From assembly GCA_964599565.1 (NCBI GenBank), contig CAZRFE010000011.1:1-44703 (forward strand): a stretch of DNA of 44,703 nucleotides. The letters are read 5' to 3'. The translations under genes and the position numbers were made by a program. The stretch's first letter is position 1, and the number at the start of each line of letters is the position of its first letter. The notes below the pieces were generated by a model, which made no database searches, was not told the DNA's origin, and saw nothing but the letters and a program-made list of their open reading frames with translations. Below are positions 7,588-15,294 of this stretch, in pieces. The DNA is from JAJUFS01 sp964599565. Its GTDB lineage: Bacteria; Pseudomonadota; Gammaproteobacteria; Natronospirales; JAJUFS01.

Positions 7588-8627
7588 AGAGAAGCTCGAA
7601 GGGTTTCGAGAGGACGTAGCCCGCCAGCGCCCCGTGTCTCAATGGACTCCGCTTGCATCGGCACCTTGATCGTCTTGTTGTGGTGGAGGAAGCCGTTCAC
7701 CCAGAAGCACTTCTCGCCGAGGTAGATGTGCTGTACGCGGATGTCGCCGAGCCGTTCCACGCTGACGACGCGCTCGTGCTCGCCGCCCTCGATCAGGGCG
7801 TCGTAGTTCAGCAGGTGCTTCGCGCGCACGAGACCGGAGTCCGTTGCGATCGGGGCGGAGGTTGAGCACGTCAGCGTCCGGCCGGTTTCCGTCGTGATGC
7901 GAACGCCTGGCATGGTCGCGGGCTCGGCGAACAGGACAGGTGCCGTTCCCGCTTCCAGCGTGTCGGGGTCCGCGATGCGCAACACATCCCCTGCACGGAT
8001 GTCGCCCGCGCGCTTGCCGTCGATCAACTCATCCGCGCCAACGCATTTGCCGGAGTCGCCCACTCGGAACGACATGCCGCCCCACTCCAGTTCCTGTCCG
8101 CGGATCGTTGACGCGCCGTCCATGTAGGTATCGCCGGGATAGCGCACCTTCTGCATCGTTCCCGACGGATAGACGGGGTGCGCGCGGAATCCATCCTCAA
8201 GGTACGAGCCGCAGGTGACGCGATAGACGACCGCGTCTTTCGTCATCTGCAGCGACACCTTGCTGATGCGGAACACACCGGCAGGCCATGCGCCGATCAG
8301 CGAGCCGTCGCTGGTGTCGATCAGGGCGTTGAACAGTTCGATCGGCGTGCGCCGGTAGCCGCCCGCCTCGATGCGCGTCTTCATGTCACCGGCAGCGGCC
8401 ATGACGAGACTTGCTGCGGGTGGTTTGCCCGCGCGCTCCTCGATGCCAGAGACGCCTAGCCAGAGGCCGTTCGGCTCGTAGGTGCCGCCGTCGTACGTCA
8501 CAGGGCCGCCGCCCGCGCAGCACAGAACGGCACCCGCCGAGAAGTCGATCTTGAGCAGGCGCGCAGCCGTCAGCCCGAGACCCGCGACGCCTGTTTGCAG
8601 GTCCGAGGAAAGTGATGCGCGCGTCAT
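7584..8627 (-). CDS. tail hub protein (DUF2163-like) with C-terminal Hint domain
   Basis: A 347-aa protein. Residues 1-~185 follow the tail-hub pattern of DUF2163-type proteins: LLKIDFSAG, a GVSGIEE strand, PIELFNALID, FRISKVSLQM, and the closing PGDTYMDGASTIRG then LEWGG. In ordinary members the protein ends near that point. Here a Hint domain (195-317) and a 30-residue tail follow. The hub normally joins the tail tube to the tip. It overlaps its neighbours by 4 nt. Confidence 0.8.
   Translation of the reverse strand: MTRASLSSDLQTGVAGLGLTAARLLKIDFSAGAVLCCAGGGPVTYDGGTYEPNGLWLGVSGIEERAGKPPAASLVMAAAGDMKTRIEAGGYRRTPIELFNALIDTSDGSLIGAWPAGVFRISKVSLQMTKDAVVYRVTCGSYLEDGFRAHPVYPSGTMQKVRYPGDTYMDGASTIRGQELEWGGMSFRVGDSGKCVGADELIDGKRAGDIRAGDVLRIADPDTLEAGTAPVLFAEPATMPGVRITTETGRTLTCSTSAPIATDSGLVRAKHLLNYDALIEGGEHERVVSVERLGDIRVQHIYLGEKCFWVNGFLHHNKTIKVPMQAESIETRGAGGLRPLETLRASL
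7677..8045 (-). other. Hint (hedgehog/intein-like) domain 2, in the tail hub
   Basis: This covers residues 195-317 of the hub protein: Cys195 (CVGADELIDG), block-B-like VRITTETGRTLTCSTSAPI, and block F/G-like VQHIYLGEKCFWVNGFLHHN ending in His316-Asn317. The block-B His position holds Ala and the +1 residue is Lys. The VRITTE(S/T)G and TCS segments match Hint domain 1 at identical distance from the first Cys, so the two domains are clearly related. No endonuclease is inserted. Confidence 0.85.
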
Positions 8628-9250
8628 GCGTAGACGGGGTCCGGAACGCCGGTCGTCACGTCCTGAATCAACGTGAACGCGTGACCGTGCAAATCCGCCG
8701 GCGAGCTGTCCCAGCCGATCGAGGGGTCCGCGAGGCGGCAGATGAGCGCCGGTGCCGCGATCTCAATAGCTGAGTTGTCATCCGGTGCCGCGACAATCGG
8801 ATAGACGAGACTCGCGGTGACGTTCCCTGATGCATCCGAATCACAGTCCGTTGCCACTTCGACCAGTCGACCATTCGCGAGACCGATCCGGTCGCCGGCT
8901 TTCAGGATGCCGGTCACGCTCGCTGTCGCGCCATCCATCTCAAGCGTCGTTCCGGATTGTGAAGCGCCCTTCACGAGCAGCGAGCCGCCGCCCGCGCCTG
9001 CGCGCACATACGAATGATCGGTGATCTGCCCCCAGTTGCCGACGCGGCCGATCTTGAACAGCCACGAACGCAGAAGGCGATGATCGTCACCCCTGAGCGG
9101 CGGCATCGAAACGTCCACCGCCCACAGTCCGCCGTTGAAATCCACGCGCTGCACGGAACCGCCGAGCATCGATTGCAGCGCCATCTGGTCGTCGATGAAG
9201 CGGAACGTGGTGCGCGCCGGCGTCAGATCGGGAAAGGCGTAGAGGGTCAT
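8624..9250 (-). CDS. minor tail protein after the tape measure
   Basis: A 208-aa protein that overlaps the tape-measure stop and the hub start by ATGA. Its features suggest a beta-rich distal tail or baseplate protein: an N-terminal FRFIDDQMALQSMLGG region that threads along the tube in such proteins, a GDRIGLANGRLVEV barrel-like section, and a C-terminal HGHAFTLIQ. The position between tape measure and hub matches a distal tail protein (inference). Confidence 0.7.
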   Translation of the reverse strand: MTLYAFPDLTPARTTFRFIDDQMALQSMLGGSVQRVDFNGGLWAVDVSMPPLRGDDHRLLRSWLFKIGRVGNWGQITDHSYVRAGAGGGSLLVKGASQSGTTLEMDGATASVTGILKAGDRIGLANGRLVEVATDCDSDASGNVTASLVYPIVAAPDDNSAIEIAAPALICRLADPSIGWDSSPADLHGHAFTLIQDVTTGVPDPVYA

Positions 9251-11079
9251 GCGGGCGCGTATCCGTTCTGCATACGGACGATGTCATTGAGAATCTGGCC
9301 GCGCAGGCGTTCACCGAAGGCCATCCACTCCGCCGGCGTCGGTGAGGCGCGGTTGTCTTGGTTGACGACGACGGTTGTGCCGCCGAGCTTCGAGTTCGGC
9401 GTGACGTGTGTCATGCGCGGGAGGTTCAGTAGTTCCGGTCCGTGCTCGCCGACGATTGTCGGGCCGGAATGGATGCCGCCGAGGGCAGCGTGCCCGGGCG
9501 TCGGCAGGAACGATCCGAGCGGTGTCGCCTTCAAGACCTGGAACGCCAGCAGCTGCGAGGTCATGCGATGCAGCGCATCGAGGAAGTTCGCGAGCATGTC
9601 GTCCGTGTCTTTGCCCATGTTATAGAAAAAATCCGCGAGACTGGCTTGCATGGACTGCGCCGCGCCTTCGGCAGCGTACTTCAACGGGTCAAACGCCTGC
9701 CCTGCATCCGCCGCGACTTCGTCCACCTTGCCGGAGGTAGCGTCCAGCGTCGTCGTGATCGTCTCGCCGGCTTCTTCGATGGCTGGCGCAATGTTCTCGC
9801 CGATGCCCATGTTCTCCGCGATCATTGCCGTCGCGGTGTCCTGGATGAGCCCGATGTTCTCGCGATGCTTCGCGGCGACGCCGGCAAGCCGTCGCTGAAC
9901 GTCCTCTGCGGTCGAACCGACGCCTTCCAGTTTCTGAATCGCCGCATCGAGTCCGGGTGTACCGGATGCACCAAACGACAGCAGAGCGCCGCCAGCAGCG
10001 GCGAACCCCGGCACGCGCTGAAGTCCTGCACCAACCTGCGCGGCCATCGCCTTCATCGAAGTTATGCCGTCGCGGAACTTCGCGAGGAACGCGGCGAACG
10101 CGGCCGCGATCTTGTTGAACGCGACCTGCCACAAACCGACGACGGCAGTGATGGCAAAATCGAACGTGAACCGAATCTGTTCGATACGCTCCTTGATTAG
10201 CGCCGCCCACGCGATGAAGAACGGGCGGACCTGAGAGAGTACCGAGCCGACGCCGCTCACGATGTTGGTGAAGCCCGCGATCACACCGCCGTCCGCAAGC
10301 TGGTTCTTGAACTCGAACAGCGCGGTGTTCATCCGGTTGATGGCCTGCTGTGTTCCGTTCGCCGCGGTCGCCACTTCCGCGCCGAACGTGCGACGCAGTT
10401 CGTCCGCCAGACGCGGCAGGAGTTCTTCCGCCGTCAGCTTTCCGGTGGACAGCATCTTGTCGAGTTCCGCAGTCGTCACGCCCATCGCGCGCGCCGCGAT
10501 CTGGAACGCACCGGGGAGCCGCTCGCCGAGCTGGCCGCGCAACTCCTCCGCCGACACCTTGCCCTTGGAAATGATCTGCTCGATCGCGTTCAGCGCGCCG
10601 CCAGTCTGTTCCGCCGACAGGCCAAGCACCGTGGATGCTTCCGAGACGGCCGTGAAGATGTCGCGCGTCTCCTGGCCTTGCAACGCCGTTCCGCGCGCAG
10701 CCGCCGCCAGTCGGCTGTACTGCTCTGCTGACGTCGCAAGGTCAAGGCCGAGCCGCTTCGCTTCCGCGCGCACGTAGGCGAACTCCGTCGCGGCCGCATC
10801 ACTCGAACCCGTTGCGACCCGGAGCGCGTTGTTAATCCGCTCCATCTGGATCGATGCGTTCACGATGGACCGCAGCGCAACGCCAGAGCCGATCGCCGCA
10901 AACGCGACCTGCGCCGTGGACGCGAACCCGTTCAGCCGCTTCTCGACGCCCTGCAGCGTCTTCTGCATCTGCTTTGTGCGGCGCTCCGATACCTTCGCCG
11001 CCTGGCGCATCGAGGACTCGAAGGACGCAATGTTCGCGGCAAGGTTGACGATCAGATTGCCGACGACCTTACTTGCCAT
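9247..11079 (-). CDS. tape measure protein
   Basis: A 610-aa tape measure with the TMP N-terminal domain (FESSMRQAAKVSERRTKQ ... LAAAARGTALQG ... LGLSAEQTGGALNAIEQ). Hydrophobic helices follow around residues 270-375 and a coiled, Ala-rich middle. The C-terminal motif GPTIVGEHGPELLNLP is common near the end of lambda-type tape measures. By the usual scaling (~1.5 A per residue) the tail would be about 90 nm. It overlaps the GT end by 11 nt. Confidence 0.93.
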   Translation of the reverse strand: MASKVVGNLIVNLAANIASFESSMRQAAKVSERRTKQMQKTLQGVEKRLNGFASTAQVAFAAIGSGVALRSIVNASIQMERINNALRVATGSSDAAATEFAYVRAEAKRLGLDLATSAEQYSRLAAAARGTALQGQETRDIFTAVSEASTVLGLSAEQTGGALNAIEQIISKGKVSAEELRGQLGERLPGAFQIAARAMGVTTAELDKMLSTGKLTAEELLPRLADELRRTFGAEVATAANGTQQAINRMNTALFEFKNQLADGGVIAGFTNIVSGVGSVLSQVRPFFIAWAALIKERIEQIRFTFDFAITAVVGLWQVAFNKIAAAFAAFLAKFRDGITSMKAMAAQVGAGLQRVPGFAAAGGALLSFGASGTPGLDAAIQKLEGVGSTAEDVQRRLAGVAAKHRENIGLIQDTATAMIAENMGIGENIAPAIEEAGETITTTLDATSGKVDEVAADAGQAFDPLKYAAEGAAQSMQASLADFFYNMGKDTDDMLANFLDALHRMTSQLLAFQVLKATPLGSFLPTPGHAALGGIHSGPTIVGEHGPELLNLPRMTHVTPNSKLGGTTVVVNQDNRASPTPAEWMAFGERLRGQILNDIVRMQNGYAPA

Positions 11080-11398
11080 TTTTCAGACCCTTCATTGCGC
11101 GACGGATTTTGTCGGACAGGTTTTCCGGCTTCTGTTTCAGGAACGGCATGAAGTCTTCAATTGCGAACGCCTTACGGCGCTTCTTCGGATCGCGATTGAC
11201 ATTCGCGATCGTTGCCGCGATCACGCCCGCGTTGATGTCGCCGCGCACCCCGCCGAAAGGATCAATCTCCGCGTACGCGATCCAGTCCATGAACTGACTG
11301 GACGACAGCTGCGGGAGAAGGAAGTCGGGATGCGCTACGCCGAGGGCGAGGCAGAGCCGGAACGCGAACTTCCTTTCCGGCGAGGCTTCGATTTTTTT
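11069..11398 (-). CDS. GT extension of the tail assembly chaperone, reached by -1 frameshift
   Basis: Read in the -1 frame from the A7 slippery site, this gives 107 aa starting IEASPERKFAFRLCLALG and including FMDWIAYAEIDPFGG, the typical T-domain of lambda G/GT chaperones. No start codon with a good binding site lies at its head; Met at 11290 falls inside the conserved segment. It is therefore best read as the C-terminal part of a fusion of about 220 aa. The T part would recruit the tube protein to the tape measure. Confidence 0.85.
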   Translation of the reverse strand, partial: KKIEASPERKFAFRLCLALGVAHPDFLLPQLSSSQFMDWIAYAEIDPFGGVRGDINAGVIAATIANVNRDPKKRRKAFAIEDFMPFLKQKPENLSDKIRRAMKGLKNGK

Positions 11399-11730
11399 GC
11401 GGCTTCATCCTTGGCATCCGCGGCCATTGCGCACGCTTTCAGAGCGGCCTCGCCCATTTCTTCCAGCGCGGATCCGGACAGCTCCGCGACGACGTCCTCG
11501 GGGTTGTCGTAAAGCGGATGGAGGTCGTCATCCACGGCGGTCAGGACGATCAACTGCGCGACGGCAAGCTGCTGCGCCTTCGCGTCGTTCTTGCCCTTGA
11601 ACAAGCCGAGCACTTCGACGCGCTGGTCGGCGGAGATTTCGCGGAACATCACCGAGCCGCCGAGCGCGGGAATTGACTCCTCGGAAACCTTCCGCGCGCT
11701 CGCCTTGATCTGGTCTCGATTGAGCGCCAT
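11335..11730 (-). CDS. tail assembly chaperone G-like protein
   Basis: A 131-aa protein translated without frameshift. It has N-terminal MALNRDQIKA, a globular middle (GGSVMFREISADQRVEVLGL), and a basic Ser/Arg tail that is simply the zero-frame read past the slippery site. ATG 11730 has GGAG upstream; an upstream in-frame Met lacks support. The location between tube and tape measure is the standard one for G. Confidence 0.85.
   Translation of the reverse strand: MALNRDQIKASARKVSEESIPALGGSVMFREISADQRVEVLGLFKGKNDAKAQQLAVAQLIVLTAVDDDLHPLYDNPEDVVAELSGSALEEMGEAALKACAMAADAKDEAAKKSKPRRKGSSRSGSASPSA
11392..11398 (-). promoter_or_regulatory. programmed -1 frameshift slippery site (A AAA AAA)
   Basis: On the minus strand, zero-frame codons GCA AAA AAA TCG give the heptamer A AAA AAA. 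Slipping back one base yields K K I E A S and enters the open frame to 11069. The heptamer type and gene position match G/GT frameshifting in lambda-like phages. Confidence 0.88.
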
Positions 11731-11731
11731 C

Positions 11732-12148
11732 TCAGGACTCCGTGACCGCGCCCGAAATGCGCAGCGTTGCCGAGAACTGGACGCGATCGCCCTGCGCACC
11801 GCTCACCGTGAACGACGTCACGTACGCGGCGAACGAGAACACGGTGGCCGGAGAATCGGTCAGGGTGATCTTGAAGTTGCGCAGCGTCTTGGCGGTGCGG
11901 TCGGTGCGAAGCCCCGACTGCGCAGTGTCGCCGCCAACGAAGTTGCCGCTGATCTGCACGGTGCCGTTGTCGATCAGACCCGCGATGACTTCCGTCGCGG
12001 TCGAGTCGAGGCTCGTGACGTCGATGATGGAAAGCTCACCGTCCGGGCCGGTGAAGTCCGTGATTTCCGCAATGGTCGTGAACGCTTCCGGCGAAGCGCC
12101 ATCGCCTCGCTGTACCGTTACGCCCTGTGCGCTGACTGCTTCGGTCAT
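11732..12148 (-). CDS. major tail (tube) protein
   Basis: A 138-aa beta-rich protein of the gpV/tail tube type: FTTIAEITDFTGPDGELSII, DVTSLDSTA, VQISGNFVGGD, ending in VQFSATLRISGAVTES. AGGAGA lies 8 nt before ATG 12148. A terminator-like hairpin lies just upstream (12165-12186). It is expected to be one of the most abundant virion proteins. Confidence 0.85.
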   Translation of the reverse strand: MTEAVSAQGVTVQRGDGASPEAFTTIAEITDFTGPDGELSIIDVTSLDSTATEVIAGLIDNGTVQISGNFVGGDTAQSGLRTDRTAKTLRNFKITLTDSPATVFSFAAYVTSFTVSGAQGDRVQFSATLRISGAVTES

Positions 12149-12160
12149 GGCTGTCTCCTG

Positions 12161-12186
12161 AAACAAAAAACCCGCCATGCGGCGGG
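12161..12186 (-). terminator. intrinsic terminator-like hairpin before the tube gene
   Basis: On the minus strand the stem CCCGCC/GGCGGG has loop GCAT and is followed by six U. It lies between the DUF3168 gene and the tube gene, 13-22 bases before the tube Shine-Dalgarno. It could terminate some readthrough or act as a 5' hairpin on a processed tube mRNA. Confidence 0.75.
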
Positions 12187-12208
12187 CGGGTTGGTGGAAT
12201 GAATTCGG

Positions 12209-12571
12209 TCAGTCCCAGATGTAGTAGTCGAGGATGTAGCGATACATCGCGACGTCGTCGTCGTAGTCCTGCGTCGTATCGATCGGCATGGTCTTGGCGG
12301 ACGACGCCTGAAACGCCGCGCGCACCGCATCAGCGAGCGCCAGCGCGGAGCCGAACGTCGAGGCCCAGCAGTTGATCTGCATGTAGACGCGGTCGCAGTT
12401 CGACGTGTCGCCGCCCAGCGAGCCGCCGTGATCGGCAGTAATGCGCTGATACGTGACAGCCGGCAGGGTCGCCCCCTGCGGCATCTTGAGCGGGTAGATG
12501 CGATCTGCGCACACGGCGCCGACGCCCGCATCGTCCCTGAGCGTCGTGAACACGGTTGATTCGGCGCTCAT
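12209..12571 (-). CDS. DUF3168 tail completion protein
   Basis: A 120-aa protein with the DUF3168 pattern: TVFTTLRDDAGVGAVCADRIYP, LPAVTYQRI, the central strand VYMQINCWAS, ALADAVRAAF, and a C-terminal acidic YRYILDYYIWD. Family members cap the tail at the head-proximal end and join it to the neck. It overlaps the gp10-like gene by ATGA. Confidence 0.88.
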   Translation of the reverse strand: MSAESTVFTTLRDDAGVGAVCADRIYPLKMPQGATLPAVTYQRITADHGGSLGGDTSNCDRVYMQINCWASTFGSALALADAVRAAFQASSAKTMPIDTTQDYDDDVAMYRYILDYYIWD

Positions 12572-13035
12572 CGAATGCCCTTCAATTTCGTGCGGAACGA
12601 GCCGACCGCTTCCTTGATGTAGCCCGCCATGGTCGCGACCGCCGATTCCTTGTTCTGCTCGAACGCGGGGCGCATGAATGGCTTCGCGGCCATCTTCGAC
12701 GTGCCGTATTCAAGGAAGTAGGCGTAGAACGAATTGCGCGGGTTGTCGGCCTTGCCCTGCGCGCGGATGACGACCTGATGCTCGGAATCAAAGATCGTGT
12801 CCTTGCGTTCGCGGACGACGATGTTCTGTTTCAGGCGGCCGGAGTCTTCCGGCGCCAGCGAAATCGCCGCCTGCTGGATGATCTTTGCGCCCTCTTTCGT
12901 GCCCTTGCCGACGGCCTTGTTGCGGATGACCTCGGGCATGGCTTCGAGGTTGCGGACCAGTTCCGCGAGACCTTGGACCTTGAAAGAGCCGCGCGTCGTC
13001 GTCCAAACGCCTGAGGCGCGGTGCTTTCTAGCCAC
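12568..13035 (-). CDS. HK97 gp10-like head-tail/tail completion protein
   Basis: A 155-aa protein with the HK97-gp10_like pattern: KVQGLAELVRNLEAMPEVI, GAKIIQQAAISLAPEDSGRLKQNI, then FYAYFLEYGTSKMAAKPFMRPAFE. Members sit at the neck/tail-terminator interface. It starts 8 nt inside the end of the head-closure gene. Confidence 0.9.
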   Translation of the reverse strand: MARKHRASGVWTTTRGSFKVQGLAELVRNLEAMPEVIRNKAVGKGTKEGAKIIQQAAISLAPEDSGRLKQNIVVRERKDTIFDSEHQVVIRAQGKADNPRNSFYAYFLEYGTSKMAAKPFMRPAFEQNKESAVATMAGYIKEAVGSFRTKLKGIR

Positions 13036-13357
13036 TCAGCACACCCTGCGCGCACATCAGTTCCATCTCGCGGTTCCGCTCGTCCTTGTTGATGACGGAC
13101 TTGATCGCGTAATACCGGGAGTCGAACAGGACGCGCATGGTCGATTCGACGCCTTCGAGATAGCGGATCACGATCCGGACCTCGACTTCCGACTGGCGCT
13201 CCTGCGATGCAAAGAACTCGCGGCCTTTCAAGGGCTCGACGCCGGCACGCACGGTCGCGAACGTCGCCCAGTCGTTCGTGACTTCGCCCGTGTTCAGGTC
13301 TTGCGATTCGGTGTAGTGCTCGATCGTCACGACGTGACGGAGGCGGCCGGATCTCAT
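13028..13357 (-). CDS. head closure protein (phage head-tail joining family)
   Basis: A 109-aa protein with the SPP1 gp16/HK97 gp7-like pattern: GRLRHVVTIEHYTESQD, FATVRAGVEPLKGREFFASQ, VEVRIVIRYL, and RYYAIKSVINKDERNREMEL. It would plug the portal/adaptor after packaging. It overlaps the upstream connector by ATGA. Confidence 0.9.
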   Translation of the reverse strand: MRSGRLRHVVTIEHYTESQDLNTGEVTNDWATFATVRAGVEPLKGREFFASQERQSEVEVRIVIRYLEGVESTMRVLFDSRYYAIKSVINKDERNREMELMCAQGVLSG

Positions 13358-13980
13358 TCCGTCGTCACTCCGAGCTTGTCAGTGATGTACGGCGACAGAA
13401 GCGAACGGACTGTCGTGTTGCCCTTCACTTCCGCCGTCACCGTGCCGACGACCATCTCCTCGCGGTTTTCGTACATGTTGCCGACCATCAGGAGGATTGC
13501 CTGCTTCACGGCGCGCGGCACCTTCGAGGCGTCCTGCGGACTGGAGCCGGAGTCATACCCGGCCTGATAGGTCAGCGTGACCGCGTTCGTCACATTGAGT
13601 GTCGACGGCCACACCTGCCCGTGCTCGAGCGTGACGCGTCCGGGCTCGGAATCCGAGTCCACGCGGTACACGCTGGTCGCGAGCGTCTGCGTATCTCCGG
13701 CCGTGTCGACGTACTGGATGGACGTCACGGACATCAGCGGCGGACGCGGAAGACGGAACTTGTGCGGGAACGAGTCCAGCTTGATCTGCCACGTCTGCTC
13801 GATGAACGCGCGACCGGTGAAGGTCTCGCACCATTCGCGCGCCGCCTGGATCAAGGATTCGATCAGGTCGTCATCCGCATGCGTTGCCGGAGAACCGGAC
13901 GCAGTGACGTTGAGATGCGCGCGCGCTTCCTCGAGCGAGACCGGCTCGATGCTCGGATCAACAATCCGCTTGATGCTCAT
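13354..13980 (-). CDS. head-tail connector (phiE125 gp8/HK97 gp6-like adaptor)
   Basis: A 208-aa adaptor. The pattern is EPVSLEEARAHLNV, DDDLIESLIQAAREWCETFTGRAFI, the middle beta part (LPRPPLMSVTSIQYVD), and a C-terminal helix (KQAILLMVGNMYENREE). ATG 13980 has GAGGAA upstream and overlaps the previous gene by 23 nt. Confidence 0.9.
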   Translation of the reverse strand: MSIKRIVDPSIEPVSLEEARAHLNVTASGSPATHADDDLIESLIQAAREWCETFTGRAFIEQTWQIKLDSFPHKFRLPRPPLMSVTSIQYVDTAGDTQTLATSVYRVDSDSEPGRVTLEHGQVWPSTLNVTNAVTLTYQAGYDSGSSPQDASKVPRAVKQAILLMVGNMYENREEMVVGTVTAEVKGNTTVRSLLSPYITDKLGVTTE

Positions 13981-14746
13981 GAATTCCTCGCAGGTGTTCC
14001 CATGCGGTGCCGTTGCGAATCTCGTCGAGCGTCCACTGGCACCACGCCAACCGGTGCGCCCATGCAGTGCGATCGGGTGTCTGAATGCGGATGTCGTCCG
14101 CCGCGACAGGCCGCGCCATCGAACCCGCATCGAGCGCCACGGTCGGCACGCCCGCGAGTACGGCATCGACACCGGAATTCGAATTGAACGTGACTGCGAC
14201 GGCAGCGCCGGCAAGATCGTCAGCGAGTGATCCGCTGGACGTTGTCACGCCGCGCGGCGCCCTGATGTTTCTCGACAACGGATGCGGTCGAAACACGACC
14301 GGCCAGCCGAGAGCGATCAGTCGATCCGTCGTCGTTTGTAGCCACGCCTCGTGATTGGTGCCGGCGAGCGATGCGTCACCGGGAACCTGGCCGCACAGGA
14401 GCGCGTAGGAGCCGCCGCTTTTCCACGGCCGCATGAGCGCTTCGAAAACCTTCCAGCGTGATCCGTCGCCGCTCGCGAAGCAGGCGCGACCATTCAAGCC
14501 GTCCCAGCCGACGCTGATGTTCTGCAGCCGGTCGCCGACGTATCCCTGCTCCATGACGAGCGTGTGCGGTGCCGCGCTGATGACGTGGAACTGCTTCCAG
14601 CCCCACACGACCGCGAAGTCACACGGCCGCGGATCGTCGAACCCCGCGAACTCGACGGCTACACCGTGCCGGCGCAGCCCTTCCGCCATCGCCGCCGTAA
14701 ACCGGCGCTGATGCTCTGACTGGTTCGCGTGAACCGCTGCCCTCAC
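13958..14746 (-). CDS. glycosyltransferase-like (GT-B) protein in the head module
   Basis: A 262-aa protein from GTG 14746, overlapping the methyltransferase stop. The C-terminal half has the nucleotide-sugar-binding pattern of GT-B/capsule-type transferases: VVFRPHPLS, then TFNSNSGVDAVLAGVPTVAL. The N-terminal half is Rossmann-like (QRRFTAAMAEGLRRHGVAVEF). The acceptor is unknown. Lying inside the virion operon with a methyltransferase and a DUF115-like protein, it could modify virion proteins, DNA or host glycans (inference). Confidence 0.7.
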   Translation of the reverse strand: MRAAVHANQSEHQRRFTAAMAEGLRRHGVAVEFAGFDDPRPCDFAVVWGWKQFHVISAAPHTLVMEQGYVGDRLQNISVGWDGLNGRACFASGDGSRWKVFEALMRPWKSGGSYALLCGQVPGDASLAGTNHEAWLQTTTDRLIALGWPVVFRPHPLSRNIRAPRGVTTSSGSLADDLAGAAVAVTFNSNSGVDAVLAGVPTVALDAGSMARPVAADDIRIQTPDRTAWAHRLAWCQWTLDEIRNGTAWEHLRGIHEHQADC

Positions 14747-15294
14747 AGGTCGATGCGCCAGCCTTCGGAAACGTATTCGTGGCCATTCAGCCAGGTCACC
14801 TTGCCGGGAAACCACTGGCGGAACAACGCATCCCATTCCTCGTAGGGGCGCTTGTTGATGTGCAGTTCCTCACCGATCGCGTTCTTGCTCGGCTTGTTGT
14901 TCGCCGTGAGCAGGATGTGATGCGTTGCGACTCGCGCCAATTCGCGGCAGGCGAGTTCGTCGTCACCGGGAATCAGATGCTCGATGACGTCGAACATCGT
15001 CGCGACGGCAAATGACTTGTCCGGGAACGGCAGTGCGTGAACCTCGCCGCGGACGACGCGTTCGCCATCGATGAGGTCCGGCACAATCTCGACGCCGCGG
15101 ACTGGCGAGAACCCGAGCCCTTCCGCGATGGTCAGCATCTCGCCGCGACCGGTGCCAACGTCGAGGTAGGCCCCGCGCGCCGGCAGCGCCTCGAGATCGA
15201 CAGTCGCGTCACGCTTGCGCGCCTCGCCCATCCGGTAATTCGGGAGCCTGTAGGCTTTCAGGTACTTCGCGTGCTCGATCTCGCGCTCATTCAC
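14743..15294 (-). CDS. class I SAM-dependent methyltransferase
   Basis: A 183-aa Methyltransf_11-like protein with motif I YLDVGTGRGEML (residues ~43-54), an acidic strand GVEIVPDLID, the LPFPDKSFAVATMFDVIEHL block and NNKPSKNAIGEELHIN. GTG 15294 overlaps the previous stop (GTGA). There is no DNA-methylase NPPY-type motif, so a small-molecule, protein or glycan substrate is more likely. Confidence 0.82.
   Translation of the reverse strand: MNEREIEHAKYLKAYRLPNYRMGEARKRDATVDLEALPARGAYLDVGTGRGEMLTIAEGLGFSPVRGVEIVPDLIDGERVVRGEVHALPFPDKSFAVATMFDVIEHLIPGDDELACRELARVATHHILLTANNKPSKNAIGEELHINKRPYEEWDALFRQWFPGKVTWLNGHEYVSEGWRIDL

Noticed and set aside
3999..8045. Classical self-splicing inteins in the tail genes
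   Set aside because: No Cys/Ser/Thr follows the terminal Asn, the block-B His is replaced in both, and the domains sit at protein ends rather than in conserved active sites.
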